Shown here: piece by piece, positions 47,842 through 63,700 of the stretch
Numbering within the stretch: the stretch's first letter is position 1
How the letters are laid out: the number at the start of each line of letters is the position of its first letter
Assembly: GCF_038502225.1 (NCBI RefSeq)
Contig: NC_091312.1
Coordinates: 32,664,955-32,728,954, forward strand
Source: Cherax quadricarinatus
Lineage: Eukaryota; Arthropoda; Malacostraca; Decapoda; Parastacidae
Reading direction: 5' to 3'
DNA length: 64,000 nt
Notes under the pieces: generated by a model
The model's input: only the letters and a program-made list of their open reading frames with translations
What the model was told of the DNA's origin: nothing
The model's database searches: none
Translations under genes and position numbers: made by a program

Positions 47842-47872
<31 letters not shown>

Positions 47873-48095
47873 TAATAATAATAATAATGATAATAATAAC
47901 AATGATTGACCCCAAAAGCGCATATTTTTCTACAAAAGTATTGATCATTAGTGTTGCTAAATAACTGTTGCAAACCTGTAAAAAACACAAATTGGTTTGA
48001 TCTTAGAGATTATTAATCATAATTTGATACGTTTAAGGTTAATTGAGTACAGAGTAGTCATTAAGGCTGCATGTCACCTGCACACACCTGTCAAA

Positions 48096-48163
<68 letters not shown>
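47647..48163. other. Spacer with trinucleotide microsatellites
   Basis: No gene seen. GATGAT/AATAAT repeats occupy 47826-47906 and a (TTA)n tract occupies about 48096-48163. Confidence 0.8.
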
Positions 48164-48355
48164 GTTCAATCCTGGTACAGGTGTGAACGTTAGGCATCTT
48201 TCCTTAAACTTATTGCCCTAGTTCACCTAGCAGTCAGTAGGTACCTGAGTGTTAGCTGACTGTTGTGGGTGGCATCCTGGGGAAGAGAATCAAAGAATCA
48301 CAATGGAAATAAGACAGACAGATTGACTTTCTTGGTTTATTAACCCTCAGAGTTA
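48164..48355 (+). mobile_element. SINE relic A
   Basis: GTTCACCTAGCAGTCAGTAGG, GTACCTGAGTGTTAG, GACTGTTGTGGGTGGCATCC and GGAAATAAGACAGACAG are in the order found in a tRNA-derived SINE body common in decapod genomes (recognised from memory). The tRNA-like head is not identifiable; the (TTA)n tract abuts its left side. Confidence 0.5.
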
Positions 48356-48364
48356 ATAATCACA

Positions 48365-48615
48365 ACAATGCTGTAGTAAGAGAGTGCAGCTCGCAAAGAG
48401 AAAGGACCGAAGTTCGAATACCTAACGAGACGAGACATACGGGCAACTCTCCGAACGCCTCCTAGCTCTGCTTACCTAGCAGTAAACAGGTACCTAGTAG
48501 TCAGGCGACTATTGCAGGTTGAATCTTGGGAAAGAACGTAAGGACGCCAATAGAACTAAGCCAGTCTACCTGGCTTTGTCGGCTTATTCTTGGTTACCTC
48601 TTGGGTTATCTTATT
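48365..48615 (+). mobile_element. SINE relic B with tRNA-like head
   Basis: GAAGTTCGAATACC near 48410 matches a Pol III B box (GGTTCGAATCC type). GACATACGGGCAACTCTCC and a body parallel to relic A follow (ACCTAGCAGTAAACAGGTACC, GGCGACTATTGCAGG, TTCTTGGTTACC). It is a diverged copy of the same family in the same orientation. Confidence 0.5.
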
Positions 48616-48793
48616 CTTCTATATAGTGGCTTCTGCCTTCAAACGTAATAGTCAGCTATAAAAAAATATAATTTGCAATCTTGTAACTATTTATACTTAT
48701 AATTTAACAATCATAACTTCGTGGAAGTTTTAACATTTTAGTTGTATCAAACATGATGAATAATTTATCCGACTTGATGGAGACTTTGTTCAC
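48616..48793. other. AT-rich spacer
   Basis: Short unique sequence leading into the 21-bp satellite. No gene or signal seen. Confidence 0.5.
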
Positions 48794-51700
48794 GCTGCTG
48801 ACCCCGACAACTACACTGCTGACCCCGACAACTATACTGTTGACCCCGACAACTATACTGCTGACCCCGACAACTATACTGCTGACCCCGACAACTATAC
48901 TGCTGACCCCGACAACTATACTGCTGACCCCGACAACTATACTGCTGACCCCGACAACTATACTGCTGACCCCGACAACTACACTGCTGACCCCGACAAC
49001 TACACTGCTGACCCCGACAACTACACTGTTGACCCCGACAACTATACTGCTGACCCCGACAACTATACTGCTGACCCCGACAACTATACTGCTGACCCCG
49101 ACAACTATACTGCTGACCCCGACAACTACACTGCTGACCCCGACAACTACACTGCTGACCCCGACAACTACACTGTGACCCCGACAACTATACTGCTGAC
49201 CCCGACAACTATACTGCTGACCCCGACAACTACACTGCTGACCCCGACAACTATACTGCTGACCCCGACAACTACACTGCTGACCCCGACAACTACACTG
49301 CTGACCCCGACAACTACACTGCTGACCCCGACAACTATACTGCTGACCCCGACAACTACACTGCTGACCCCGACAACAACACTGCTGACCCCGACAACTA
49401 TACTGCTGACCCCGACAACAACAATGCTGACCCCGACAACTATACTGCTGACCCCGACAACAACACTGCTCACCCCGACAACTACACTGCTGACCCCGAC
49501 AACAACACTGCTGACCCCGACAACTATACTGGTGTCCCCGACAACAAGAATGCTGACCCTGACAACTATACTGCTGACCCCGACAACTACACTGCTGACC
49601 CCGACAACAACACTGCTGACCACGACAACTACACTGCTGACCCCGACAACAACACTGCTGACCCCGACAACTACACTGCTGACCCCGACAACAACACTGC
49701 TGACCCCGACAACTACACTGCTGACCCCGACAACAACACTGCTGACCCCGACAACAACACTGCTGACCCCGACAACAACACTGCTGACCCCGACAAGTAT
49801 ACTGCTGACCCCGACAAAAACACTGCTGACCCCGACAACAACACTGCTGACCCCGACAACTATACTGCTGACCCCGACAACAACACTGCTGACCCCGACA
49901 ACTATACTGCTGACCCCGACAACTACACTGCTGACCCCGACAACTATACTGCTGACCCCGACAACTACACTGCTGACCCCGACAACTATACTGCTGACCC
50001 CGACAACTACACTGCTGACCCCGACAACTATACTGCTGAACCCGACAACTACACTGCTGACCCCGACAACTATACTGCTGACCCCGACAACTATACTGCT
50101 GACCCCGACAACTACACTGCTGACCCCGACAACTATACTGCTGACCCCGACAACTACACTGCTGACCCCGACAACTATACTGCTGACCCCGACAACTACA
50201 CTGCTGACCCCGACAACTACACTGCTGACCACGACAACAACACTGTTGACCCCGACAACTATACTGCTGACCCCGACAACTACACTGCTGACCCCGACAA
50301 CTACACTGCTGACCCCGACAACTACACTGCTGACCCCGACAACAACACTGCTGACCCCGACAACTACACTGCTGACCCCGACAACTATACTGCTGACCCC
50401 GACAACTACACTGCTGACCCCGACAACTACACTGCTGACCCCGACAACTACACTGCTGACCCCGACAACTACACTGCTGACCCCGACAACTACACTGCTG
50501 ACCCCGACAACTACACTGCTGACCCCGACAACTACACTGCTGACCCCGACAACTACACTGCTGACCACGACAACTACACTGCTGACCACGACAACTACAC
50601 TGCTGACCCCGACAACTACACTGCTGACCCCGACAACTACACTGCTCACCCCGACAACTACACTGCAGACCCCGACAACTACACTGCTGACCCCGACAAC
50701 TACACTGCTGACCCCGACAACTACACTGCTGACCCCGACAACTACACTGCTGACCCCGAACACTACACTGCTGACCCCGACAACTACGCTGCTGACCCCG
50801 ACAACTACACTGCTGACAACGACAACTACACTGCTGACCACGACAACTACACTGCTGACCCCGACAACTACACTGCTGACCCCGACAACGACACTGCTGC
50901 CCCCGACAACTACACTGCTGACCCCGACAACTACACTGCAGACCCCGACAACTACACTGCTGACCCCGACAACTACACTGCTGACCCCGACAACTACACT
51001 GCTGACCCCGACAACTACACTGCTGACCCGACAACTACACTGCTGACCCCGACAACTACACTGCTCACCCCGACAACTACACTGCTCACCCCGACAACTA
51101 CACTGCTGACCCCGACAACTACACTGCTGACCCCGACAACTACACTGCTGACCACGACAACTACACTGCTGACCACGACAACTACACTGCTGACCCCGAC
51201 AACTACACTGCTGACCCCGACAACTACACTGCTGACCCCGACAACTACACTGCTGACCCCGACAACTACACTGCTGACCCCGACAACTACACTGCTGACC
51301 CCGACAACTACACTGCTGACCACGACAACTACACTGCTGACCCCGACAACTACACTGCTGACCCCGACAACTACACTGCTGACCCCGACAACTACACTGC
51401 TGACCACGACAACTACACTGCTGACCACGACAACTACACTGTTGACCCCGACAACTACACTGCTGACCCCGACAAATACACTGCTGACCCCGACAACTAC
51501 ACTGCTGACCACGACAACTACACTGCTGACCACGACAACTACACTGCTGACCCCGACAACTACACTGCTGACCACGACAACTACACTGCTGACCCTGATA
51601 ACAACACTGCTGACCCCGACCACTACACTGCTGACCCCGACAACTACACTGTTGACACCGACAACTACACTGCTGACCCCGACAACTACACTGCTGACCA

Positions 51701-54700
51701 CGACAACAACACTGCTGACCACGACAACTACACTGTTGACCCCGACAACTACAATGCTGACCCCGACAACTACACTGCTGACCCTGACAACAGCTCTGCT
51801 GACCCTGACAACTACGCTGCTGTCCCTGACATCTGCACAGCTGATCCCGAGAACTACGCTGCTGACTCTGACAACTACGCTCCTGACCCCGAAAACTACT
51901 CAGCTGATCCCGACAACTACGCTGCTGACCCCCACAACTACGCTGCTGACCCCGGGAACTGCACTACTGACCCCGACAACTACGCTGCTGACCCCGACAA
52001 CTACACTGCTGACCCCGACAACTACACTGCTGACCACGACAACTACACTGCTGACCCCGACAACTACACTGCTGACCCCTACAACTCCTCTGCTGACCCC
52101 GACAACTACAATGCTGACCAAGACAACTACACTGCTGACCCCGACAACTACACTGCTGACCAAGACAACTACACTGCTGACCCCGACAACTACATTGCTG
52201 ACCCCGACAACTATACTGCTGACCCCGACAACTACAGTGCTGACCCCGACAACTATACTGCTGACCCCGACAACTACACTGCTGACCCCGACAACTATAC
52301 TGCTGACCCCGACAACTACACTGCTGACCCCGACAACAACACTGCTGACCCCGACAACTATACTGCTGACCCCGACAACTACACTGCTGACCCCGACAAC
52401 TATACTGCTGACCCCGACAACTACACTGCTGACCCCGAAAACTACACTGCTGACCACGACAACAACACTGTTGACCCCGACAACTATACTGCTGACCCCG
52501 ACAACTATACTGCTGACCCCGACAACTACACTGCTGACCCCGACAACTACACTGCTGACCACGATAACAACACTGCTGACCCCGACAACTATACTGCTGA
52601 CCCCGACAACTATACTGCTGACCCCGACAACTACACTGCTGACCCCGACAACTACACTGCTGACCACGACAACTACACTGCTGACCACGACAACTACACT
52701 GCTGACCCCGACAACTACACTGCTGACAAAGACAACTACACTGCTGACAAAGACAACTACACTGCTGACCACGACAACTACACTGCTGACCACGACAACT
52801 ACACTGCTGACCCCGACAACTACACTGCTGACCCCGACAACTACACTGCTGACCCCGACAACTACACTGCTGACCCCGACAACTACACTGCTGACCACGA
52901 CAACTACACTGCTGACCCCGACAACTACACTGCTGACCACGACAACTACACTGCTGACCCTGGCAATTACATTGCTGACCACGACAACAACACTGCTGAC
53001 CACGACAACTACACTGTTGACCCCGACAACTACAATGCTGACCCCGACAACTACACTGCTGACCACGACAACAACACTGCTGACCACGACAACTACACTG
53101 TTGACCCCGACAACTACAATGCTGACCCCGACAACTACACTGCTGACCCTGACAACAACTCTGCTGACCCTGACAACTACGCTGCTGTCCCTGACATCTG
53201 CACAGCTGATCCCGAGAACTACGCTGCTGACTCTGACAACTACGCTCCTGACCCCGAAAACTACTCTGCTGATCCCGACAACTACGCTGCTGACCCCAAC
53301 AACTACGCTGCTGTCCCCGGGAACTGCACTTCTGACCCCGACAACTACACTGCTGACCCCGACAACTACACTGTTGACCCCGACAACTACACTGCTGACC
53401 ACGACAACTACACTGTTGACCCCGACAACTACACTGCTGACCCCAACAACTACACTGCTGACCCCGACAACTACAATGCTGACCAAGACAACTACACTGC
53501 TGACCCCGACAACTACACTGCTGACCAAGACAACTACACTGCTGACCCCGACAACTACACTGCTGACCCCGACAACTATACTGCTGACCCCGACAACTAC
53601 ACTGCTGACCCCGACAACTACACTGCTGACCCCGACAACTACACTGCTGACCCCGACAACTATACTGCTGACCCCGACAACTACACTGCTGACCCCGACA
53701 ACTACACTGCTGACCCCGACAACTACACTGCTGACCCCGACAACTACACTGCTGACCCCGAAAACTACACTGCTGACCACGACAACAACACTGTTGACCC
53801 CGACAACTATACTGCTGACCCCGACAACTATACTGCTGACCCCGACAACTACACTGCTGACCCCGACAACTACACTGCTGACCACGATAACAACACTGCT
53901 GACCCCAACAACTATACTGCTGACCCCGACAACTACACTGCTGACACCGACAACTACACTGCTGACCCCGACAACTACACTGCTGAACACGACAACTACA
54001 CTGTTGACACCGACAACTACACTGCTGACCCCGACAACTACACTGCTGACCACGACAACTACACTGCTGACGCCGACAACTACACTGCTGACCCCGACAA
54101 CTACACTGCTGACCACGACAACTACACTGCTGACCACGACACCTACACTGCTGACCCCGACAACTACACTGCTGACCCCGACAACTACACTGCTGACCAC
54201 GACAACTACACTGCTGACCCCGACAACTACACTGCTGACCCCGACAACTACACTTCTCACCCCGACAACTGCACTGCTGACCCCGACAACTACACTGCAG
54301 ACCCCGACAACTACACTGCTGACCCCGACAACTACACTGCTGACCCCGACAACTACACTGCTGACCCCGACAACTACACTGCTGACCCCGAACACTACAC
54401 TGCTGACCCCGACAACTACGCTGCTTACCCCGACAACTACACTGCTGACCACGACAACTACACTGCTGACCAAGACAACTACACTGCTGACCCCGACAAC
54501 TACACTGCTGACCCCGACAACTACACTGCTGACCCCGACAACTACACTGCTGACCCCGACAACTACACTGCTGACCCCGACAACTACGCTGCTCACCCCG
54601 ACAACTACACTCCTGACCCCGACAACTACACTGCCGACCCCGACAACTACACTCCTGACCACGACAACTACACTACTGACCACAACTACACTGCTGACCC

Positions 54701-57700
54701 CGACAACTACACTGCTGACCCCGACAACTACACTGCTGACCCCGACAACTACACTGCTGACCCCGACAACTACACTGCTGACCCCGACAACTACACTGCT
54801 GACCACGACAACTACACTGCTGACCCCGACAACTACACTGCTGACCCCGACAACTACACTGCTGACCACGACAACTACACTGCTGACCACGACACCTACA
54901 CTGCTGACCCCGACAACTACACTGCTGACCCCGACAACTACACTGCTGACCACGACAACTACACTGCTGACCCCGACAACTACACTGCTGACCCCGACAA
55001 CTACACTGCTCACCCCGACAACTACACTGCTGACCCCGACAACTACACTGCAGACCCCGACAACTACACTGCTCACCCCGACAACTACACTGCTGACCCC
55101 GACAACTACACTGCTGACCCCGACAACTACACTGCTGACCCCGACAACTACACTGCTGACCCCGACAACTACGCTGCTTACCCCGACAACTACACTGCTG
55201 ACCACGACAACTACACTGCTGACCACGACAACTACACTGCTGACCCCGACAACTACACTGCTGACCCCGACAACTACACTGCTGACCCCGACAACTACAC
55301 TGCTGACCCCGAGAACTACGCTGCTCACCCCGACAACTACACTCCTGACCCCGACAACTACACTGCTGACCCCGACAACTACACTGCTGACCCCGACAAC
55401 TACACTGCTGACCCCGACAACTACACTGCTGACCCCGACAACTACACTGCTGACCCCGACAACTACACTGCTGACCCCGACAACTACACTGCTGACCACG
55501 ACAACTACACTGCTGACCCCGACAACTACACTGCTGACAAAGACAACTACACTGTTGACCCCGACAACTACACTGCTGACCACGACAACAACACTGCTGA
55601 CCACGACAACTACACTGTTGACCCCGACAACTACACTGCTGACGCCGCCAAGTACACTGCTGACCCCGACAACAACACTGCTGACCCCGACAACTACACT
55701 GCTGACCACGACAACTACACTGCTGGCCCCGACAACTACACTGCTGACCAAGACAACTACACTGCTGACCCTGACAATTACATTGCTGACCACGACAACA
55801 ACACTGCTGACCACGACAACTACACTGTTGACCCCGACAACTACAATGCTGACCCCGACAACTACACTGCTGACCCTGACAACAACTCTGCTGACCCTGA
55901 CAACTACGCTGCTGTCAATGACATCTGCACAGCTGATCCCGAGAACTACGCTGCTAACTCTGACAACTACGCTCCTGACCCCGAAAACTACTCTGCTGAT
56001 CCCGACAACTACGCTGCTGACCCCAACAACTACGCTGCTGTCCCCGGGAACTGCACTTCTGACCCCGACAACTACACTGCTGACCCCGACAACTACACTG
56101 CTGACCACGACAACTACACTGTTGACCCCGACAACTACACTGCTGACCCCAACAACTACACTGCTGACCCCGACAACTACAATGCTGACCAAGACAACTA
56201 CACTGCTGACCCCGACAACTACACTGCTGACCAAGACAACTACACTGCTGACCCCGACAACTACATTGCTGACCCCGACAACTATACTTCTGACCCCGAC
56301 AACTACAGTGCTGACCCCGACAACTACACTGCTGTCACCGACAACTACACTGCTGACTACGACAACTGCACTGCTGACCACGACAACTGCACTGCTTACT
56401 CCGACAACTACGCTGCTGACCCCGACAACTACACTGCTGACCACGACAACTACGCTGCTGACCCCGACAATTAAACTGCTGACTACAATAACTATACTGC
56501 TGACCACGACAACCACACTGCTGACTACGACAACTGCACTGCTGACCACGACAACTGCACTGCTTACTCCGACAACTACGCTGCTGACCCCGACAACTAC
56601 ACTGCTGATCAAGACAACTACACTGCTGACCACAAGTACACTGCTGAACCCGACAACTACACTGCTCACCACAACTACACTGCAGACCACGACAACTACA
56701 CTGCTGACCCCGACAACTACACTGCTGACCACGACAACTACACTGCTGACTACGACAACTATACTGCTGACCACGACAACTACACTGCTGACCCCACTGC
56801 TGACAAAAACTACACTGCTGACCCTGACAACTACGCTGCTGACCCCGACAACTACACTGCTGACCCCGACAACTACACTGTCTGACCCCGACAACTACAC
56901 TGCTTACCAACTGACAACTACACTGTTGACCCCGACAACTACACTGCTGTTCGCCAACAACTACGCTTCTGACCCCGACAACTACAATGCTGCTGACCCC
57001 GACAACTACGCTGCTGCTAACCCTGACAACTACACCGCTGACCAAGACAACTATACAGCTGATTACGACAACTACACTGCTGACCCCGACAACTACTCTT
57101 CTGACCCTGACAACTACGCTGCTGACGCTGACATCTACACAGCTGATCAAGACAACTACGCTGCTTTGACAACTAGGCTGCCGACCCCGACAACTACGCT
57201 GCTGACCCCGACAACTACGCTGCTGACCCCATCAACTACGCTGCTGACCCCGACAACGACGCTGCTGACCCCGACAACTACACTGCTGACCCCGACAACT
57301 ACACTGTTGGCCACGACAACTACACTGCTGTCCCCGAGAACTACGCTTCTGGCCACGACAACTACACTTCTGACACAACTACGCTTACTACACTGCTTGA
57401 CCCCGACCTACACTGCTGACCCCGACAAGCTACAACTACGCTGACCCCGACAACTACACTGCTGAACCCTGACCCCGACAACTACACTGCTGACACCGAC
57501 AACTACTCTTCTGGCCAAGACAACTACACTGTTGACCCCGACAACTACACTGCTGACCACGACAACTACACTGTTGACCCCGACAAGTACACTGCTGTTT
57601 CCAACAACTACGCTTCTGACCCCGACAACTACACTGCTAACCCTGACAACTACACCGCTGACCAAGACAACTATACAGCCGACTACGACAGCTACACTGC

Positions 57701-60700
57701 TGACCCCGACAACTACACTGCTGACCCCGACAACTACACTGTTGACCCCGACAACTACACTGCTGACCACGACAACTACACTGTTGACCCCGACAACTGA
57801 AATGCTGACCCCAACAACTGCACTGCTGACCCCGACAACTACAATGCTGACCCCGACAACTACACTGCTGACCCCGACAACTACACTGCTGACCAAGACA
57901 ACTTCACTGCTGACCCCGACAACTACACTGCTGACCCCGACAACTATGCTGCTGACCCCGACAACTACAATGCTGACCCCGACAACTACACTGCTGAACC
58001 CGACAGATACACTGCTGACCACGACAACTACACTGCTGATCAAGACAACTACACTGCTGACCACAAGTACACTGCTGAACCCGACAACTACACTGCTGAC
58101 CACAACTACACTGGTGACCACGACAACTACACTGCTGACCCCGACAACTACACTGCTGACCACAACTACACTGCTGACCACGACAACTACACTGCTGACC
58201 ACGACAACTACACTGCTGACCACGACAACTACACTGCTGACTCCGACAACTACACTGCTGACCAAGACAACTACACTGCTGACCCCGACAACTACACTGC
58301 TGACCACGACAACTATACTGCTGACCATGACAACTACACTGTTGACCCCGACAACTACACTGCTGACTTCGACAACTACACTGCTGACCCCGAAAATTAC
58401 ACTACTGACCCCGACAATTACGCTTCTGACCCCGACAACTACACTGCTTACCCTGACAACTACACTGCTGACCCCGACAAGTACACTGCTGTTCCCAACA
58501 ACTACGCTTCTGACCCCGACAACTACGCTGCTGACCACGACAACTACGCTGCTAACCCTGACAACTACACCGCTGACCAAGACAACTATACAGCTGACAA
58601 GACAACTACGCTGCTCTGACAACTACGCTGCTGACCCCGACAACTACGCTGCTGACCCCGACAACTACGTTGCTGACCCCATCAACTACGCTGCTTACAC
58701 CGACAACTACGCTGCTGACCCCGACAATTACACTGCTGACCCCGACAACTACACTGTTGACCCCAACAACTACACTGCTGGCCACGACAACTACACTGCA
58801 GACCCCGAGAACTACGCTTCTGGCCCCGACAACTACACTGCTGACACCGACAACTACGCTTCTGACCAAGACAACTACACTGTTGACCCCGACAGCTACA
58901 CTGCTGACCACGGCAACTACACTGTTGACCCCGAGAAGTACACTGCTGTTTCCAACAACTACGCTTCTTACCCCGACAACTACGCTGCTGACCACGACAA
59001 CTACGCTGCTAACCCTGACAACTACACCGCTGACCAAGACAACTATACAGCTGACTACGACAACTACACTGCTGACCCCGACAACTACGCTTCTGACCCT
59101 GACAACTACGCTGCTTACGCTGACATCTACACAGCTGACAAGACAACTACGCTGCTCTGACAACTACGCTGCTGACCCCGACAACTACGCTGCTGACCCC
59201 GACAACTACGCTGCTGACCCCATCAACTACGCTGCTTACCCCGATAACTACGCTGCTGACCCCGAGAATTACACTGCTGTCCCCGGCAACTACACTGTTG
59301 ACCCCAACAACTACACTGCTGGCCACGACAACTACACTGCAGACCCCGAGAACTACGCTTCTGGCCCCGACAACGTCACTGCTGACACCGACAACTACGC
59401 TTCTGACCAAGACAACTACACTGTTGACCCCGACAACTACACTGCTGACCACGGCAACTACACTGTTGATCCCGACAAGTACACTGCTGTTTCCAACAAC
59501 TACGCTTCTGACCCCAACGACTACGCTGCTTACCACGACAACTACGCTGCTAACCCTGACAACTACACCGCTGACCAAGACAACTATACAGCCGACTACG
59601 ACAACTACACTGCTGACCCCGACAACTACACTGCTGACCTTGACAACTACACTGCTGTCCCTGACATCTACACAGCTGATCCCGAGAACTACGTTGCTGA
59701 CTCTGACAACTACGCTCCTGACCTCGACAACTACTCTGCTGACCCCGACAACTACGCTGCTGACCCCAACAACTACGTTGCTGTCCCCGGGAACTACACT
59801 GCTGACCCCGACAACTACACTGCTGACCCCGACAACTACACTGTTGACCCCGACAACCACCCTGCTGACCACGACAACTACACTGTTGACCCCGTCAACT
59901 GCACTGCTGACCCCAGCAACTACACTGCTGACCCCCGGCAACTACAATGCTGACCCCGACAACTACACTGCTGACCCCCACAACTAAACTGCTGACCAAG
60001 ACAACTTCACTGCTGACCCCGACAACTACACTGCTGACCCCGACAACTATGCTGCTGACCCCGACAACTGCAATGCTGACCCCGACAACTACACTGCTGA
60101 CCCCGACAACTACACTGCTGACTACGACAACTGCACTGCTGACCACGACAACTGCACTGCTTACTCTGACAACTACTCTGCTGACCCCGACAACTACACT
60201 GCTGACCACGACAACTACGCTGCTGACCCCGACAACTAAAACTGCTGACTACGACAACTACACTGCTGACCACGACAACTGCACTGCTTACTCCGACAAC
60301 TACGCTGCTAACCCTGACAACTGCACCGCTGACCAAGACAACTATACAGCTGACTACGACAACTACACTGCTGACCCCGACAACTACACTGCTGACCCTG
60401 ACAACTACGCTGCTCTCGCTGACATCTACACAGCTGATCCCGAGAACTACGTTGCTGACTCTGACAACTACGCTCCTGACCCCGGCAACTACTCTGCTGA
60501 CCCCGACAACTACACTGCTGACCCCAACAAAAACGCTGCTGTCCCCGGGAACTACACTGCTGACCCCGACAACTACACTGCTGACCCCGACAACTGCACT
60601 GTTACCCCGACAACTACACTGCTGACCACGACAACTACACTGTTGACCCCGACAACTACACTGCTGACGCCAACAACTACATGCTGACCCCGACAACTAC

Positions 60701-63700
60701 AATGCTGACCCCGACAACTACACTGCTGACCCCGACAACTACACTGCTGACCAAGACAACTTCACTGCTGACCCCGACAACTACACTGCTGACCCCGACA
60801 ACTATGCTGCTGACCCCGACAACTGCAATGCTGACCCCTACAACTACACTGCTGACCCCGACAACTACACTGCTGACTACGACTACTGCACTGCTGACCA
60901 CGACAACTGCACTGCTTACTCCGACAACTACGCTGCTGACCCCGACAACTACACTGCTGACCACGACAACTACGCTGCTGACCCCGACAACTAAAACTGC
61001 TGACTACGACAACTACACTGCTGACCACGACAACTACACTGCTGACTACGACAACTGCACTGCTGACCACGACAACTGCACTGCTTACTCCGACAACTAC
61101 GCTGCTGACCCCGACAACTACAATGCTGACCCCGACAACTACACTGCTGAACCCGACAAATACACTGCTGACCACAACAACTACACTGCTGACCACAACT
61201 ACACTGCTGAACCCGACAACTACACTGCTGACCACAACTACACTGCTGACCACGACAACTACACTGCTGACCCCGACAAGTACACTGCTGACCACAACTT
61301 CACTGCTGACCACGACAACTGCACTGCTGACCACGACAACTACACTGCTGACCACGACAACTACACTGCTGACAACGACAACTACAGTGCTGACTCCGAT
61401 AACTACACTGCTGACCAAGACAACTACACTGCTGACCCCGACAACTACACTGCTGACCACGGCAACTACACTCCTTACCTCGACAACTACACTGTTGACC
61501 CCGACAACTACGCTGCTGACCCCGACACCTACACTGCTGACCCCGAAAACTACACTGCTGACCCCGACAAGTACACTGCTGTCCTCGACAACTACGCTTC
61601 TGACCCCGACAACTAAGCTGCTGACCACGACAACTACGCTGCTAACCCTGACAACTACACCGCTGACCCCTACAACTATACAGCTGACTACGACAACTAC
61701 ACTGCTGACCCCGACAACTACACTGCTGACCCCGACAAGTACACTGCTGACCACGACAACTACACTGCTGACCCCGACAACTACACTGCTGACCGCGACA
61801 ACTACACTGCTGACTTTTACAACTACACTGCTGACCTCGAAAACTGCAGTGCTGACCACGACAACTACACTGATGACCACGATAACTACAGTGCTCACCC
61901 CAACAACTACGCTGCTGACGCTGACAGCTACGCAGCTGACCCTGGCCCCGACAACTACGCTGCTGACCCCGACAACGACGCTGCTGACCCCGACAACTAT
62001 GCTGCTTACTCCAACAACTACGCTGCTGACCCCAACAACCACGCTGCTGACCCCGGCAACTACACTGCTGTCCCCAAGAACTACGCTGCTGACCCCACCA
62101 ACTACGCTGCTGACCCCGGCAACTGCGCTGCTGACGCTGACAGCTACGCTGCTGACCCTGACCCCAACAACTACGCTGCTGACCCCGGCAGCTACACTGC
62201 TGACCACCACAACTACGTTGCTGACCCAAACAACTACGCTGCTGACCCCGGCAAGTACGCTGCTGACCCCGACAATTACGCTGCTGACCCCAACAACTAC
62301 GCTGCTGACCCCAACAGCTACGCTGCTGACCCCGACAACTACACAGCTGGCCACGACAACTAGGCTGCTGACACAGACAACAACACTGCTGAGCACGACA
62401 ACTACACTGCTGACCACGAGAACTACAGTGCTGGCGCCGACAAGTACATTGCTGACCCCGTCAACTACACTGTTGACCCCGACAACTACGGTCCTGATAC
62501 CGACAACAACGCTGCTGACCCCGACAACTAAGCTGCTGACTTCGACAACTACACTGCTGACCCCGATACCTACACTGGTGACCCCGAAAGCTACACTGCT
62601 CACCTCGGCAACTACGCTGCTGACCCTGACGACAACACTGCTCACCCCGACAACTACGCTGCTGAACCCGACAACTACGCTCCTGATCATGACAACTACA
62701 CTGCTGACCCCGACAACTACACTGCTGACCCCTACGACTTCGCTGCTGCCGCTGACAACTACACTGCTGACCCCGACAACTACGCAGCTTTCCTCGACGA
62801 CTACGCTGCTGACACCGACAGCTACGCTGCTAACCCCGACAACTACGCTGCTGACCCCGACAAATACACTGCTAACACGAACAACTACGCTGCTGACTCC
62901 GACAACTACACTGCTGACCGCGACAACTACGCTGCGGACGCCGACAACTACGCTGCTGACCCCGAGAACTACAATGTTGACCACGACAACTACACTGCTG
63001 ACCCCGGCAACGGCGCTGCTGACACCAACAACTACACTGCTGACCCCGTCAATAGCACTACTGACCACTACAACTACGCTGCTGACCCCGAGAACTACGC
63101 TGGTGACCCTGACAACTACGCTGCTGACCCCGACAACTACACTGCTGACTCCGACAACTACGCTGCTGACCCCGACAACTACGTTGCTTACCCCGACATG
63201 TACACTGCTGACCCCGACAACTACGCTGCTGACCCTGACAACTACACTTGTGACCCCGACAATTTCGCTGCTGACCCCGAGAACTACGCTGCTAACCCTG
63301 ACAACTACGCTGCTGACCCACGGCAACTACACTGCTGATCCCGACAACTACGCTTCTTACCCCGACAACTACACTGCTGACCCCGACAACTACACTGCTG
63401 ACCCCGACAACTACGCTGCTGATCCTGACAACTACACTTGTGACCCCGACAACTACGCTTCTGACCCCGACAACTACACTGCTTACCCCGACAACTACGC
63501 TGCTGATCCTGGCAACTACACTTGTGACCCCGACAACTACGCTGCTAACCCCGACAATTACGCTGCTAACTCACGGCAACTACACTGCTGACCCCGAAAA
63601 CTTCGCTGCTAACCCCGACAACGACGCTGCTGACCCACGGCAGCTACACTGCTGACCACGACAACTACACCGCTGACCCCTACAACTACACTGTTGACCC

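Noticed and set aside
48000..48793. A tRNA gene near 48400
   Set aside because: Only a B-box-like word is present. No complete cloverleaf or acceptor stem could be drawn, and the downstream body matches a SINE.
51442..57444. 2000-codon plus-strand frame (TLLTPTT repeats) as a Thr-rich, mucin-like protein
   Set aside because: The period is a stop-free 21-bp satellite unit. Antisense frames of similar length exist, and the frame ends in disordered units. Substitutions show no codon-position bias by eye.
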